Shown here piece by piece: positions 37,157 through 48,112 of a DNA stretch of 64,000 bases (the first letter of the stretch is position 1; each line of letters opens with the position of its first letter). The DNA comes from Streptomyces sp. NA04227 (GTDB lineage Bacteria; Actinomycetota; Actinomycetes; Streptomycetales; Streptomycetaceae), in NCBI RefSeq assembly GCF_013364195.1, contig NZ_CP054918.1:6127001-6191000 (forward strand). Direction: 5' to 3'. Made by a program: the position numbers and the translations under genes. The notes under the pieces are model-generated. The model saw nothing but the letters and a program-made list of their open reading frames with translations, made no database searches and was not told where the DNA came from.

Positions 37157-38329
37157 CTACTTGACCTCGACCTCGAGGATCTTGTCGTCGCCCTTGGCCG
37201 GAGTTCCGCGTGAGTCCGTCTCGCTGGTGACCAGCCAGAGCTTGTCCCCACCCGCCGCGAGGACCGTACGCAGGCGCCCGTACTCGCCCTCGAAGAAGGC
37301 CTGCGGCTCGGCCGAGGCCTTGTTGCCGCGCAGCGGGATGCGCCAGAGGCGTTCGCCGCGCAGTCCGGCCATCCACACCGAGCCCTCCGCGTACGCGATG
37401 CCGCTCGGCGAGGCCTCGGCGGTGCTCCACTGGGCGACCGGGTCGGCGTAGCGCTTCCGGTCGTCCTCGCTCTCGGCCTTGCCCTCGACCTCGGGCCAGC
37501 CGTAATTGCCGCCCGGGGCAATGGCGTTGAGCTCGTCGAACTCGTCCTGCCCGAACTCCGAGGCCCACAGCCGCTGCTTGTCGTCCCAGGCCAGGCCCTG
37601 CACATTGCGGTGGCCGAGTGAGTAGACCAGGGAGTCCTCGCCGAAGGGGTTGCCGGGGGCCGGTTCGCCGTCCGGGGTCATCCGCAGGATCTTGCCGCCG
37701 AGCGACTCCTTGTCCTGCGCGAGCGTGCGGTCGCCCGTCTCGCCGGTGCCCGCGTACAGCATCTTGTCGGGGCCGAAGGCGATCCGGCCGCCGTTGTGGA
37801 TCGAGCCCTTCGGGATGCCGCGCAGGACGGTGTTGGGGGCGCCGAGCTGATTGCCGGGCTCGCGGCCCTCGTCGTAGATCAGCCGGGCGATGCGGTTGTC
37901 CGAGTCGGTGGTGAAGTACGCGTAGACCATGTGGTCGGAGGCGAAGTCCGGGGAGATCGCGAGGCCGAGGAGGCCGCCCTCGCCGCCCGGGGTCACCCCG
38001 GGAACCTCGCCGATCTCGGTCTTCTTGCCGCTCTTGGCGTCGACCCGGGTGAGGGTGCCCTCGTCGCGGGAGGCGACGACCAGGTCGCCGTCCGGCAGCG
38101 CGGCAAGCCCCCAGGGGGACTTGAGATCCTCGGTGACCGTACGGATCACCTTCGCCGAACCCTTCGCGGGCGGGGCGGGCTCGGTCGGGCTCTTCGAGGC
38201 GCCGGGCTTGCTGGTGCCCCCCTTCGTCGGGCTCTCGCCGGTGGGCTCGTCGCTGCCGCCGTCCGAGGAGCAGCCGGTGGCCAGAAGCAGAGCGGTGGCC
38301 AACAGGGCCCCCAGGACTGGGCGTTGCAC
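37157..38329 (-). CDS. PQQ-type glucose/sorbosone dehydrogenase lipoprotein
   Basis: A 390-residue six-blade beta-propeller protein. The GTG at 38327-38329 is preceded by AAGGG. A short signal ends in the lipobox LATGC at about residues 16-20, followed by a Ser/Gly/Pro/Lys linker, so it should be tethered outside the membrane. Propeller marks include LKSPWGLAALPDGDLVVASRD, GGEGGLLGLAISPDF, VYAYFTTDSDNRIARL, GSIHNGGRIAFGPD, LYAGTGETGD and YSLGHRNVQGLAW. These are GSDH-family motifs; substrate and cofactor use are not proven for most members. It may be under the LacI gene next to it. Confidence 0.9.
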   Translation of the reverse strand: MQRPVLGALLATALLLATGCSSDGGSDEPTGESPTKGGTSKPGASKSPTEPAPPAKGSAKVIRTVTEDLKSPWGLAALPDGDLVVASRDEGTLTRVDAKSGKKTEIGEVPGVTPGGEGGLLGLAISPDFASDHMVYAYFTTDSDNRIARLIYDEGREPGNQLGAPNTVLRGIPKGSIHNGGRIAFGPDKMLYAGTGETGDRTLAQDKESLGGKILRMTPDGEPAPGNPFGEDSLVYSLGHRNVQGLAWDDKQRLWASEFGQDEFDELNAIAPGGNYGWPEVEGKAESEDDRKRYADPVAQWSTAEASPSGIAYAEGSVWMAGLRGERLWRIPLRGNKASAEPQAFFEGEYGRLRTVLAAGGDKLWLVTSETDSRGTPAKGDDKILEVEVK

Positions 38330-38459
38330 GTCGACATCCCTTCGTCGCGGTCCACGCGCGGAGCGGGGTGTGCGTCACCCCTGTGCCGACTCCGAACGGG
38401 CTCGGTAGTTCTTACACCGTGCGGGCCGCGGAGGTTCCCACAAACGCGCAGGTGTGTGG

Positions 38460-39458
38460 TCAATCCCAGGAGCCACGGGCGGCGGGGAGCCCGCCGAGCT
38501 CGCGCAAGTCGGCCTCGGACAAAGGCAGTCCGGCCGCCCCGGCGTTCTCGCGCACCCACCGCGCCTGCTTGGCACCCGGCACCGGAACCACGTGCCGCCC
38601 CTGCGCGAGTACCCAGGCCAGGGCGACCTGGGCCGGGCTCACCCCGTCCCCGTGCCGGGCGGCGACCCGCCGCAGCCCGGCCACGATGGGCTGGTTGGCC
38701 GCCATCATCTCGGCGGTGAACCGCGGATGCCGGGCGCGTATGTCGTCCGGCTCGAAACCCTCACCGGGGGTCAGGGTTCCGGTCAGGTAGCCGTTGCCGA
38801 GCGGCATGGCCGCGAGGAAGCCGATGCCGCGCGACTCGCACCAGGGCAGCAGCGTGGTGAGCGCCTCCCGTGACCACACCGAGAGCTCCGCCTGCACGGC
38901 GCTCACCGGGAAGACCTGCTGGGCCCGCGCCAACTGCCCTATCGTCGCCGCGTACAGATCCGCCCCGGACCGCCGCGCGGCCCGCGCCCCGATCGCGCAC
39001 AGCCCGAGCGCCCGTACCTTCCCGGCCCGCACCAGGTCCGCCATCGCACCCCAGGTCTCCTCCAGCGGGACCTCCGGGTCCGCGCGGTGGAGCTGGTAGA
39101 GATCGATGACGTCGGTCTGCAGCCGCCGCAACGACGCGTCGCAGGCGCGTCTTACGTAGCCGGGGCGGCCGTTCGCCACGATGTGCTGCTCGCCCACGAG
39201 CAGGCCGCACTTGGTGGAGACGAAGGCCTCCGCGCGCCGCTCCTTGAGGACCCGGCCGAGCAGCAGCTCATTGGTGAACGGGCCGTACATGTCCGCCGTG
39301 TCCAGGAGCGAGACCCCGGCGTCCAGAGCGGCGTGCACCGTACGCAGCGACTCCTCGCCGTTCTGCCGCGAACTGCTGTAGCCCCAGCTCATCGGCATGC
39401 AGCCGAGCCCCACCGCTCCCGCCCCGAGCGCCGCGGCACCGATCGTCCTGCGCTCCAC
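38460..39458 (-). CDS. Aldo/keto reductase
   Basis: A 332-residue NADPH-dependent (beta/alpha)8 oxidoreductase. The GTG at 39456-39458 gives VERRTIGAAALGAGAVGLGC; the ribosome site is weak. Catalytic residues are all present: Asp in SLLDTADMYG, Tyr in DMYGPFTNE, Lys in FVSTKCGLL and His in DLYQLHRADP. The cofactor end has VPVPGAKQARWVRENAGA. Family substrates are aldehydes, ketones or sugars; none can be chosen. It diverges from the 2-hydroxyacid dehydrogenase at 39596 with 137 bp between, which must hold both promoters. Confidence 0.92.
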   Translation of the reverse strand: MERRTIGAAALGAGAVGLGCMPMSWGYSSSRQNGEESLRTVHAALDAGVSLLDTADMYGPFTNELLLGRVLKERRAEAFVSTKCGLLVGEQHIVANGRPGYVRRACDASLRRLQTDVIDLYQLHRADPEVPLEETWGAMADLVRAGKVRALGLCAIGARAARRSGADLYAATIGQLARAQQVFPVSAVQAELSVWSREALTTLLPWCESRGIGFLAAMPLGNGYLTGTLTPGEGFEPDDIRARHPRFTAEMMAANQPIVAGLRRVAARHGDGVSPAQVALAWVLAQGRHVVPVPGAKQARWVRENAGAAGLPLSEADLRELGGLPAARGSWD

Positions 39459-39595
39459 CTGGCCCAGCCCTCCCGCACCCGTACCACCCCGTCGCGCCCC
39501 CGCCGGGCACCGTTCCCCGCCGGGGTTCCGGGGTTTCGAACCGAGCCCAAACTAACCTCTCCGCGCGGCCGTTCACCTGTCATAGCCTCCTGGCC

Positions 39596-40543
39596 ATGAC
39601 TTCCGACGTGTGGCTGCCCTTCGCGGCAGACGAGATCGAGGGCCTCCCGGCCGAGTTCGCGTACCGCTTCTGGGACGGTGCCGAGGACTTCCCCGCGGAC
39701 CCCGCCGACTGTGTGTTCTACGTCGTGCCGTACATGAAGGGGCCGCGCGTCTCGGTGCGCCCGCTGGCCGAGATGGCCTCCGCCCGGGTCGTGCAGACGC
39801 TGACCGCCGGGATCGACCATGTCGAGCCGGGCCTCGCGGACATGCGCGACGGTGTTCTGTTGTGCAACGCCCGCGGGGTGCACGAGGCGAGCACCTCCGA
39901 ACTCGTCCTCACGCTGACATTGGCCTCGCTCCGCCGTATCCCCGACTTCGTCGACGCCCAGCGGGCCGGACGCTGGCGTACCCCGGCCGTCTTTCCACAG
40001 GCGCTCGCCGACAAATCGGTACTGATCGTGGGATACGGGTCCATCGGTGCCGCCGTCGAGGACCGGCTCGCGCCCTTTGAGCTCGCGCGGGTGGCGCGCA
40101 TCGCGCGCTCCCGGCGCAATACGGAGCGCGGGCCGGTGCACTCGCTGGACGACCTGCCCGAACTCCTGCCCGAAGCCGATGTCGTCATTCTGACCACGCC
40201 GCTGACGAAGGAGACAAGAGGCCTGGTGGACGGCGCATTTCTGGCCAGGATGAAGGAGGGGGCGCTGTTGGTGAACGTGGCGCGTGGGGCGGTCGTGAAC
40301 ACCGATGCGCTGCTCGCCGAGCTCACTTCGGGCAGGCTGCGCGCCGCGCTCGATGTGACCGACCCGGAACCGCTTCCCGACGACCACCCCCTGTGGCACG
40401 CTCCCGGAGTGCTCATCAGTCCGCATACCGGCGGCCCCACCTCCGCCTTCCTGCCGCGTGCCACCAGGCTGGTCGCCGCGCAGCTCCAGCGGTTCGCCAA
40501 GGGCGAACCCCTCCACAACGTCGTCCTGACCACGGGAAGTTGA
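39596..40543 (+). CDS. D-2-hydroxyacid dehydrogenase
   Basis: A 315-residue NAD-dependent dehydrogenase from ATG 39596. The substrate domain has VVQTLTAGIDHVEPGL. The NAD domain has VLIVGYGSIGAAVEDRL, a GxGxxG nucleotide site, then TTPLTKETRGLVD, LVNVARGAVVNTDALL with the catalytic Arg region, DVTDPEPLPDDHPLW with the Glu and SPHTGGPT with the catalytic His. The normal active-site set Arg-Glu-His is therefore complete. Members reduce glyoxylate, hydroxypyruvate or similar acids. Likely monocistronic. Confidence 0.92.
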   Translation: MTSDVWLPFAADEIEGLPAEFAYRFWDGAEDFPADPADCVFYVVPYMKGPRVSVRPLAEMASARVVQTLTAGIDHVEPGLADMRDGVLLCNARGVHEASTSELVLTLTLASLRRIPDFVDAQRAGRWRTPAVFPQALADKSVLIVGYGSIGAAVEDRLAPFELARVARIARSRRNTERGPVHSLDDLPELLPEADVVILTTPLTKETRGLVDGAFLARMKEGALLVNVARGAVVNTDALLAELTSGRLRAALDVTDPEPLPDDHPLWHAPGVLISPHTGGPTSAFLPRATRLVAAQLQRFAKGEPLHNVVLTTGS

Positions 40544-40666
40544 GACGCGGACCGGGGACGGTCCGACCGCGCCCGATGGCGGAATATCCGCTGCTCGGGG
40601 CATGGAGGGACGTGCGGAAACCGCGACTGCTCAACCCGTGAGATCGTTACGGAGAGTAGGCCAACT

Positions 40667-41035
40667 ATGTCCCAGAGTGACGAAACTGGTGTATCGTCCC
40701 CGCAGGGGCTGCGCCACCGTCCGTCCGGCGCAGGGGGCGACTCACCGGAACTGCAAGGGGGGCGACGCGCGATGCACGCACAGTGGACCCACCAGCCGAA
40801 GCGGCACTGCCGCACCCGGCAGCCCTGGTACGCGCCCATGGCGGGCGTCGCCGGGACGCCGGGCACAACCCGTCACGGGCACGAACCGGAACCGGTCGGC
40901 CCGACAACTCCCGCCCCGCCAGGGGTACCTGACCCGGACCGGGGCCGAGACCAAGGCCGCCGCCAAGTCCGAGACCAAGTCCGAGGCCAGCACCGCGACC
41001 AGAGCCGGAGCGAGGACCGAGGAGCGGTCCGGTGA
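40667..41035 (+). CDS. Possible small upstream ORF coupled to the cdgE-like gene
   Basis: A 122-residue frame from ATG 40667 with GGAGAG ten bases ahead. Its TGA overlaps the GTG of the cdgE-like gene. The first two thirds (for example HAQWTHQPKRHCRTRQPWY) keep GC-rich third positions, but after about 40925 the third-position signal moves to another frame that would read ETKAAAKSETKSEAST. So either it is a genuine short protein with a weak end, or a frameshifted N-terminal extension of the next gene. Not recognised. Kept at low confidence. Confidence 0.3.
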   Translation: MSQSDETGVSSPQGLRHRPSGAGGDSPELQGGRRAMHAQWTHQPKRHCRTRQPWYAPMAGVAGTPGTTRHGHEPEPVGPTTPAPPGVPDPDRGRDQGRRQVRDQVRGQHRDQSRSEDRGAVR

Positions 41036-43944
41036 CCGGCCGCCCGTCCGCCGTGGGCACCCTCGGCGGAGCCGTCCGGTCCCTGCTGCCGCTCGAACCG
41101 CTCGGCCGCAGGCATCCGCGCAAGGGCGTCAACGGCCCGCTCGTCCTCACGCTGGTCTGCGGGGGATACGGGGTCGGGGCGGCCCTGGGCTGGGGAACCG
41201 AGGAACTCGCCCTCGTCATGGGCGACTTCGGGCTCGCCGTGGCGGCAGGTCTGGCCGCGGTCTCCTGCTTCCGTTTCGCGCAACTCCACGCCGGGCCGAT
41301 GCGGCCCGCCTGGCTGCTGTTCGCGCTGTCCTCGGCGATGGCCGCCCTCGGCAACGCCGTCTGGGGCTGGTACGAGGTGGTACTCGGCCAATCCGTACCG
41401 GATCCGAGCTGGGCCGATCTGTTCTTCCTCTGCTTCGCGCCGCCCGCCATCGTGGGACTGCTCGTCCTGGCCAAACGCCCGTCGAGCCGGGCCGGTTGGG
41501 TCTGTCTGGGCCTGGACGCCTGGCTGATCGGCGGCTCCCTGCTGACCCTTTCCTGGTCCCTGGCCCTGGCACAGACGGCACATTCGGAAGGCTCCAGCGT
41601 CGCGCACGCGGCGCTCTCGCTCGCCTATCCGCTGCTCGACATCGCCCTGGTGAGCATGGTGCTCTCGCTGCACTTCCGGCGCGGCTTCGTGGAACGTTCG
41701 GCGGTGAACACCGCGGTGGCGGCGCTCGCCCTGACCGTGATGTGCGACGCCCTGTTCACCTCGCCCCTGCTCCACGAGACCTACCGGTCGGGGCAGTTGC
41801 TCGACGCGGGCTGGTTCGCCGGGTCGCTGCTGCTCGCCCGCGCCCCCTGGGTCACCACGCGGCGCGGCCACCCCGCCGACGGTGAACGGCCGAGCGGTCA
41901 CGGGGCACCACATCCGGCCACCGAGGACTGCCCGCCGAGCGCACGGGGACCGGCGTACTCGCGACCGATCGCCGGATCCCTCGCGGCGCTGACGCCCTAC
42001 CTCGCCGCCGCGGTGTGCACCCTCGGCATCCTCTACAACGTCCTCGACGGACGCCGGGTCGACCGCGTGGTGCTGCTGACCGCCTGCACCGTGGTGCTCG
42101 CCCTCGTCGTCCGCCAGGGCATCATGCTGCTGGACAACATCACGCTCACCCGGGAACTGGCCGAGAAGGAGAACCACTTCCGCTCCCTGGTCCAGGGCTC
42201 CAGCGACGTGATCATGATCGCCGCGCCGACCGGTGTCCTGCGGTACGTCAGTCCGGCCGCCACCGGGGTCTACGGGCGGGCCGCCGAGGAACTGGTCGGC
42301 TCCGAACTGGCCGCGCTCATCCACTCCGAGGACCTCGGCCGGGTCGTCCACGAGCTGCGCCGCTTCCTCGCCGCGAGTCCGGCGGACGAGCCGACCACCC
42401 GTATCGAGTGCCGGTTCCGCTCCGGCTCCGGGCAGTGGCTGAACGTCGAGTCGACGGTCAACCGGCACGAGGGCGGGCTCATCCTGAACACCCGCGACGT
42501 GACCGAACGGGTGCGGCTCCAGGCCCAGTTGCAGCACAACGCCGAGCACGATCCGCTCACCGACCTGCCCAACCGTGCCCTGTTCGCGCGCCGGGTCGGC
42601 CAGGCGCTCGGCGGCCGCAGAACCACCGACCCGGGCACGGCCGTCCTGTTCATCGACCTGGACGGATTCAAGGCGGTCAACGACACCATCGGGCACCAGG
42701 CGGGCGACGAACTCCTGGTACAGGCCGCCAAGCGGCTCCAGGACTCGGTCCGCCAGGGCGACACCGCCGCCCGGCTCGGCGGGGACGAGTTCGCCGCGCT
42801 GGTGCTCGGCGACGGCGGCCACGACCGGGCCCGGCGCGAGCGCCAGATCCTGGAGCTCGCGGACCGGCTGCGGCTCGGGCTGTCCCGGCCGTACGTCATC
42901 GACGGCAACGACGTACGGGTCGCCGCGTCGATCGGTGTCGCCTTCGCCGATGCCGGGCTGAGCGCGGGCGAGCTGCTGCGCAACGCCGACCTGGCGATGT
43001 ACCGCGCCAAGTCGGCGGGCAAGAACCGCGTCGAGCTCTACGTCCCGCAGATGAAGACCGAGGCGGTCCGCAAGGTGCAACTCGCCGACCGGCTGCGTAC
43101 CGCCCTGAACGAGGGCGAGTTCGCGCTGCTGCACCAACCGGTCGTCGGATTGGAACAGGGCAGGATCGCCGCGGTCACCGCACAGGCGCGCTGGCGCAGC
43201 GGGCAGGGCGCGCTGTTCACCCCGGACCGTTTCCTGCGCGGGCGCGACGAGGCGCGCGCCGACGACCTCGACTGGTGGGTGCTCGAATCGGCGGTCGCCC
43301 AGGCAGCCGAACGGGCCGAGGCGGGTCCCACCGTTCCGGTCGTCGTGCGCATAGGCGCCCGCCGTCTGGTCGACCGCTCGCTGCCGCTGGACTCGATCGA
43401 GGGCCTGCTCACCCGGCACGCGCTGCCCACCGGCTCGCTCGTCCTGGAGCTGGCGGACGCGGGCCCGGGGGCCCGTCTCGACGAACTGGAACGCCGTCTG
43501 ACCGCGCTGCGCCGCCTGGGCGTGCGGATCGCGCTCGACGGCTTCGGCGGCGGCTACGCGGCGATCAACGCGCTGCGGCGGCTCCCGGTGGACGTACTCA
43601 AACTGGACCGCCATCTGGTCGAGGGCGTGGTCGAGTCGGCGCGGCTGCACAAGATCACCAGCGGGCTGCTCAGGATCGCCGGAGACCTCGGCATGCGCTC
43701 GGTCGCCGACGGCATCGAGCATCCCGACCAGGTGATCGCCCTGCGCGCGATGGGTTGTACGCACGGGCAGGGGCCGGTCTTCTCCGGACCGCTCGACGAG
43801 TACCGGCTGCGGCGCGTGCTGGGTGTGGGGCAGTTGTCGGTGCCCGGCACGGCGGAGCGTGGCATGCTCGCCAGGGTGCCCGCGCCGTACCGTCCACAGA
43901 GTGTGCGAAGTTCACATCGTGAGACGCCTGTCCCACCCACTTGA
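41032..43944 (+). CDS. Membrane PAS-GGDEF protein with degenerate EAL domain (CdgE-like)
   Basis: A 970-residue protein from GTG 41032, seven bases after GGAG. Residues about 30-370 hold roughly nine or ten membrane spans. A PAS domain follows (about 380-500: HFRSLVQGSSDVIMIAAPTG). The GGDEF domain has intact RLGGDEF at about 581-587, so cyclase activity is likely. The EAL domain is broken: near residue 716 the EAL position reads TAQ, DDFGTG is DGFGGG and the late QGF motif is QGP, so phosphodiesterase activity is unlikely. Its place before ilvB matches S. coelicolor cdgE as I recall. It should make c-di-GMP in response to a membrane or PAS signal. Confidence 0.88.
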   Translation: MTGRPSAVGTLGGAVRSLLPLEPLGRRHPRKGVNGPLVLTLVCGGYGVGAALGWGTEELALVMGDFGLAVAAGLAAVSCFRFAQLHAGPMRPAWLLFALSSAMAALGNAVWGWYEVVLGQSVPDPSWADLFFLCFAPPAIVGLLVLAKRPSSRAGWVCLGLDAWLIGGSLLTLSWSLALAQTAHSEGSSVAHAALSLAYPLLDIALVSMVLSLHFRRGFVERSAVNTAVAALALTVMCDALFTSPLLHETYRSGQLLDAGWFAGSLLLARAPWVTTRRGHPADGERPSGHGAPHPATEDCPPSARGPAYSRPIAGSLAALTPYLAAAVCTLGILYNVLDGRRVDRVVLLTACTVVLALVVRQGIMLLDNITLTRELAEKENHFRSLVQGSSDVIMIAAPTGVLRYVSPAATGVYGRAAEELVGSELAALIHSEDLGRVVHELRRFLAASPADEPTTRIECRFRSGSGQWLNVESTVNRHEGGLILNTRDVTERVRLQAQLQHNAEHDPLTDLPNRALFARRVGQALGGRRTTDPGTAVLFIDLDGFKAVNDTIGHQAGDELLVQAAKRLQDSVRQGDTAARLGGDEFAALVLGDGGHDRARRERQILELADRLRLGLSRPYVIDGNDVRVAASIGVAFADAGLSAGELLRNADLAMYRAKSAGKNRVELYVPQMKTEAVRKVQLADRLRTALNEGEFALLHQPVVGLEQGRIAAVTAQARWRSGQGALFTPDRFLRGRDEARADDLDWWVLESAVAQAAERAEAGPTVPVVVRIGARRLVDRSLPLDSIEGLLTRHALPTGSLVLELADAGPGARLDELERRLTALRRLGVRIALDGFGGGYAAINALRRLPVDVLKLDRHLVEGVVESARLHKITSGLLRIAGDLGMRSVADGIEHPDQVIALRAMGCTHGQGPVFSGPLDEYRLRRVLGVGQLSVPGTAERGMLARVPAPYRPQSVRSSHRETPVPPT

Positions 43945-43977
43945 CACGTGGAGCGTCTCGGCGAGAGGGTCAGTGCC

Positions 43978-44019
43978 ATGCGCACTCGAATTCTCGTACT
44001 TGGCAAGCGCGTCGGCTGA
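43978..44019 (+). CDS. ilvB leader peptide (13 residues)
   Basis: ATG 43978 behind GAGAGGG encodes MRTRILVLGKRVG and stops at 44017-44019. The Ile-Leu-Val-Leu run uses ATT, CTC, GTA and CTT; ATT, GTA and CTT are rare codons in this GC-rich genome. A ribosome short of charged branched-chain tRNAs would stall there. It is too short for usual gene calling. Together with the hairpins at 44007-44096 it forms a transcription attenuator for ilvB. A TTGACA at 43941-43946, overlapping the previous stop, is a possible -35 element, but no convincing -10 was seen. Confidence 0.82.
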   Translation: MRTRILVLGKRVG

Positions 44020-44096
44020 AGCCGGGCCTCTCACCAGACCCGGCGGACGATACCGACGCGCTCCCCTCGCTTGCCTCACGGCACGGGGGGTTTTTT
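44007..44096 (+). promoter_or_regulatory. ilvB attenuator: competing stems and intrinsic terminator
   Basis: Three structures can be drawn. GCGCGTCGG (44007-44015, inside the leader ORF end) pairs perfectly with CCGACGCGC (44053-44061). Inside it GCCGGG (44021-44026) pairs with CCCGGC (44039-44044). Next, CCCC...TGCC (44063-44075) can pair with GGCA.GGGG (44080-44088), followed by TTTTTT at 44091-44096, a clear intrinsic terminator. Position of the stalled or moving ribosome on the leader should decide which forms. About 160 bp remain to the ilvB start without another gene. Confidence 0.75.
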
Positions 44097-44256
44097 GTTG
44101 CACCGAAGCACCCCGAGATCCGTACAAACTTCGCGGAATACCCTCAGAGACACCCCTCGCGAACCCGGCCCCGCACAGCACCTCGCGGCCGGCGGGGCGC
44201 GCGAGGCCCGCCGCACCACCGCTGGTACTCACCCTCAGCATCGAGAAGAGAAGCAG

Positions 44257-46119
44257 ATGACCGAGCAGGCCCCCGGAGCACATCCGCAGCCGCGGCCCCG
44301 TTCCGGACAGCAGTCCGCCCCCGTCGAGCACGTGACGGGAGCGCAGTCCCTCATTCGCTCCCTTGAGGAGGTCGGGGCCGAGACGGTATTCGGGATTCCG
44401 GGCGGTGCGATCCTGCCGGCGTACGACCCGATGATGGACTCGACGCGGGTGCGGCACGTGCTGGTGCGGCACGAGCAGGGTGCGGGCCACGCGGCCACCG
44501 GTTACGCGCAGGCCACCGGCAAGGTCGGCGTGTGCATGGCCACCTCGGGGCCCGGCGCCACCAACCTGGTCACCCCGCTGGCCGACGCGCACATGGACTC
44601 GGTGCCGCTGGTCGCCATCACCGGCCAGGTCGCCTCCAAGGCGATCGGTACGGACGCCTTCCAGGAAGCGGACATCGTCGGCATCACCATGCCGATCACC
44701 AAGCACAACTTCCTGGTCACCAAGGCCGAGGACATCCCGCGCACCATCGCCGAGGCCTTCCACATCGCCTCCACCGGGCGCCCGGGACCGGTACTCGTCG
44801 ACATCGCCAAGGACGCCCTCCAGGCCCGCACCACCTTCAGCTGGCCGCCGGTCCAGGACCTGCCCGGCTACCGCCCGGTGACCAAGCCGCACGCCAAGCA
44901 GATCCGCGAGGCGGCCCGGCTCATCGGCCAGGCCGAGCGCCCGGTCCTGTACGTGGGCGGCGGCGTCGGCAAGTCCGGCGCGACGGCCGAGCTGAAGGTG
45001 CTCGCCGAGCTGACCAAGGCGCCGGTCACCACCACGCTGATGGCGCTCGGCGCCTTCCCCGACAGCCACCCGCAGCACATCGGCATGCCCGGCATGCACG
45101 GCGCGGTCACCGCCGTCACCGCCCTGCAGAAGTCCGACCTGATCGTGGCGCTCGGTGCCCGCTTCGACGACCGCGTCACCGGCAAGCTGGACAGCTTCGC
45201 CCCGTACGCCAAGATCGTCCACGCGGACATCGACCCGGCCGAGATCGGCAAGAACCGGGCCGCGGACGTGCCGATCGTGGGCGATGCCCGTGAGGTCATC
45301 GCGGACCTGGTCCAGGCGGTGCAGCGGGAGCAGAGCGAGGGCCGCAGCGGCGAGGCGGCCGCGGCCGGCTACCCGGCCTGGTGGGCGGACCTGAACCGCT
45401 GGCGCGAGACCTACCCGCTCGGCTACGACCACCCCGACAACGGCTCGCTGTCCCCGCAGCACGTCATCCAGCGGATCGGTGAACTCGCCCCGGAGGGAAC
45501 GATCTTCACCGCGGGCGTCGGCCAGCACCAGATGTGGGCCGCGCACTTCATCACCTACGACAAGCCCGCGAGCTGGCTCAACTCCGGCGGCGCCGGAACC
45601 ATGGGCTACGCGGTCCCGGCGGCGATGGGCGCCAAGGCCGGACAGCCGGAGCGCGCCGTCTGGGCGATCGACGGCGACGGCTGCTTCCAGATGACCAACC
45701 AGGAACTGACCACCTGCGCCCTGAACAACATCCCGATCAAGGTCGCCATCATCAACAACGGCGCGCTCGGGATGGTCCGCCAGTGGCAGACCCTCTTCTA
45801 CAACCAGCGCTACTCCAACACCGTGCTGCACTCGGGCCCCGAGGCGGACGGCAAGCAGCCGAGCGCGGGCACCCGCGTCCCCGACTTCGTGAAGCTGTCC
45901 GAGGCGATGGGCTGTGTGGCCCTGCGCTGCGAGTCCCCGGACGACCTGGACAAGGTCATCGCCGAGGCCAACGCGATCAACGACCGCCCGGTGGTCGTCG
46001 ACTTCATCGTGCACGAGGACGCCATGGTCTGGCCGATGGTCGCCGCGGGCACCTCCAACGACGAGATCATGGCCGCCCGGGACGTCCGCCCCGACTTCGG
46101 CGACAACGAAGACGACTGA
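44257..46119 (+). CDS. ilvB: Acetolactate synthase large subunit
   Basis: A 620-residue thiamine diphosphate enzyme that condenses pyruvate with pyruvate or 2-oxobutyrate, the first shared step of Val, Leu and Ile synthesis. ATG 44257 follows AAGAG. The catalytic Glu is in [20 protein letters not shown] and substrate segments include [16 protein letters not shown] and [17 protein letters not shown]; the ThDP-Mg motif is [13 protein letters not shown] through [15 protein letters not shown]. Length matches Streptomyces IlvB. It follows the leader-peptide attenuator and is 66 bp ahead of the regulatory subunit gene, so feedback and attenuation both act on this step. Confidence 0.97.
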   Translation: MTEQAPGAHPQPRPRSGQQSAPVEHVTGAQSLIRSLEEVGAETVFGIPGGAILPAYDPMMDSTRVRHVLVRHEQGAGHAATGYAQATGKVGVCMATSGPGATNLVTPLADAHMDSVPLVAITGQVASKAIGTDAFQEADIVGITMPITKHNFLVTKAEDIPRTIAEAFHIASTGRPGPVLVDIAKDALQARTTFSWPPVQDLPGYRPVTKPHAKQIREAARLIGQAERPVLYVGGGVGKSGATAELKVLAELTKAPVTTTLMALGAFPDSHPQHIGMPGMHGAVTAVTALQKSDLIVALGARFDDRVTGKLDSFAPYAKIVHADIDPAEIGKNRAADVPIVGDAREVIADLVQAVQREQSEGRSGEAAAAGYPAWWADLNRWRETYPLGYDHPDNGSLSPQHVIQRIGELAPEGTIFTAGVGQHQMWAAHFITYDKPASWLNSGGAGTMGYAVPAAMGAKAGQPERAVWAIDGDGCFQMTNQELTTCALNNIPIKVAIINNGALGMVRQWQTLFYNQRYSNTVLHSGPEADGKQPSAGTRVPDFVKLSEAMGCVALRCESPDDLDKVIAEANAINDRPVVVDFIVHEDAMVWPMVAAGTSNDEIMAARDVRPDFGDNEDD

Positions 46120-46185
46120 GACGACCGAGACCGACACCCCTCCAGAGCGCACAGCGCACAGCTCGTAGAGGAAAGAGCACACGAC

Positions 46186-47860
<1,675 letters not shown>

Positions 47861-47871
47861 CCGACGACCGT

Positions 47872-47897
47872 GGGGCCGCCCGGCACAAGGCGGCCCC
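47872..47897 (+). terminator. Hairpin terminator after ilvC
   Basis: GGGGCCGCC (47872-47880) pairs with GGCGGCCCC (47889-47897) around an eight-base loop, 11 bp past the ilvC stop. It separates ilvBNC from serA. The remaining 215 bp before serA should hold the serA promoter. Confidence 0.85.
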
Positions 47898-48112
47898 GCG
47901 GCGTATCACGGCCGGATCGGCCCGCTCCTCCCGGTGTGAGCCACGGACGAGTGATCCTTGCGCCACAGCCGGGAAACAGAGCCGAAACCGCCACTACACT
48001 GATCCGCATCAACGCGTCAGGCCCACAGCGTCGTGCGTCTTCCACGCGGCATCCCTCCCCACGCCGGCGGCCCTCGGGACGGTCGCCACGCAACGGACTT
48101 GTGAGGACTCAC

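Noticed and set aside
40873..43764. 963-residue minus-strand frame opposite the cdgE-like gene
   Set aside because: Shadow of a recognised GGDEF gene; no domain or ribosome site.
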